From the NCBI GenBank assembly GCA_020249415.1, contig JADCFR010000481.1, positions 1 through 6,130 of the forward strand: DNA of 6,130 nucleotides. The letters are read 5' to 3'. The notes beneath the pieces were generated by a model that was not told where the DNA came from, ran no database searches, and worked only from the letters and a program-made list of their open reading frames with translations. This DNA comes from Roseomonas sp. GTDB lineage: Bacteria; Pseudomonadota; Alphaproteobacteria; Acetobacterales; Acetobacteraceae. The translations under genes were made by a program, and so were the position numbers. Below, piece after piece: positions 5,788-6,130 of the stretch. Within the stretch, counting starts at the first letter, position 1, and each line of letters begins with the position of its first letter.

Positions 5788-5816
5788 AAACGAAAAGGGG
5801 CGCCTTGCGGCGCCCC
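5788..5816 (-). terminator. Intrinsic terminator of the OmpA-like gene
   Basis: On the minus strand GGGGCGCC (5816-5809) pairs perfectly over 8 bp with GGCGCCCC (5804-5797), closed by a GCAA tetraloop of the stable GNRA class, and followed by TTTTCGTTT. It begins about 30 nt after the TAA stop of the OmpA-like gene and should end that transcript before pyrD. Confidence 0.88.
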
Positions 5817-5845
5817 CAATCGCTTTGACCTCGTGTATCCCCGAA

Positions 5846-6130
5846 TTAGCGGAGGATGATTTCCACGCGGCGGTTTTGCGGTTCACGCACACCGTCGGCC
5901 GTCGGCACGAGGTTGTTTTCCTCACCAAAACCGCGCGTGACGATTTCGTTGCGCGGCACGCCACGACGCACCAGCTCGGCCGCCACCGCATTGGCGCGGC
6001 GGATGGAGAGCTGCATGTTGTAGTCGGCGGGGCCGGAACGGTCCGTGAAGCCATTGACTTCAATGCGGGTCACACCAGCGCCACGGGCAGACGCCGCTTC
6101 ACCAATGATCTGACGCGCGCGATCCGTCAG
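5846..6130 (-). CDS. OmpA-like domain protein, C-terminal part (peptidoglycan binding)
   Basis: C-terminal 94 residues of a protein whose start lies beyond the right edge. The visible part is an OmpA/MotB/Pal-type domain that binds the diaminopimelate of peptidoglycan and so tethers an outer-membrane protein or lipoprotein to the cell wall. Numbering from the first visible residue: IEVNGFTDRSGPADYN at 23-38, LSIRRANAVAAELVRRGV at 41-58, TRGFGEENNLVP at 65-76 and NRRVEIILR at 86-94. Asp30 and Arg45 are 15 residues apart and match the Asp271/Arg286 ligand pair of E. coli OmpA. The protein ends right after the domain with TAA. The missing N-terminus could be a beta-barrel, a lipoprotein signal (Pal-like) or something else, so I give no gene symbol. 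Confidence 0.92.
   Translation of the reverse strand: MTDRARQIIGEAASARGAGVTRIEVNGFTDRSGPADYNMQLSIRRANAVAAELVRRGVPRNEIVTRGFGEENNLVPTADGVREPQNRRVEIILR

Noticed and set aside
5604..5819. A 71-codon minus-strand frame just upstream of pyrD
   Set aside because: It would start at a TTG inside the OmpA-gene terminator, has no ribosome site and no recognisable product. A remnant gene cannot be fully excluded.

Overview
This is a GC-rich window of ordinary bacterial core genome, with every recognisable gene on the minus strand (it reads from right to left). The dcw gene order mraZ-rsmH-ftsL-ftsI, the long Pro/Ala-rich FtsL, the alphaproteobacterial-type HAD-IIA hydrolase and the class 2 PyrD all point to an alphaproteobacterium. 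Rhodospirillales/Acetobacteraceae is my best guess, but that is inference from gene style and not a marker-gene placement.

Layout from right to left (the direction of transcription): (1) 6130-5846, the C-terminal end of an OmpA-like peptidoglycan-binding outer-membrane protein, closed by a textbook intrinsic terminator at 5788-5816; (2) 5787-5564, a spacer with no supported gene; (3) pyrD (5563-4505), followed by a translationally coupled HAD-IIA phosphatase-like gene (4505-3645); (4) 3644-3224, an intergenic stretch that holds a strikingly AT-rich island (about 36% G+C by hand count over 3351-3570) with a perfect IHF-consensus match; (5) rnpB, the RNA of RNase P (about 3188-2781), with its own promoter and a downstream terminator at 2703-2682; (6) the start of the division/cell-wall cluster: mraZ, rsmH, ftsL and the first 138 codons of ftsI. 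The mraZ-rsmH and rsmH-ftsL junctions are ATGA overlaps, so these genes are almost certainly one operon.

The dcw genes work together: MraZ is the cluster's own transcriptional regulator, RsmH modifies 16S rRNA, FtsL is a divisome scaffold and FtsI is the septal transpeptidase. Just downstream of the rnpB terminator are four GGG-centred boxes spaced exactly 10 bp apart. They lie directly over the best promoter candidate for mraZ, which is the arrangement expected for MraZ autorepression.

I found no mobile element, CRISPR array, toxin-antitoxin pair or defence system, and no convincing undescribed system. The points most worth a second look are the 10-bp-phased boxes over the mraZ promoter, the AT-rich island upstream of rnpB, the long proline-rich FtsL tail, and the HAD protein whose motif I lacks the usual second aspartate.
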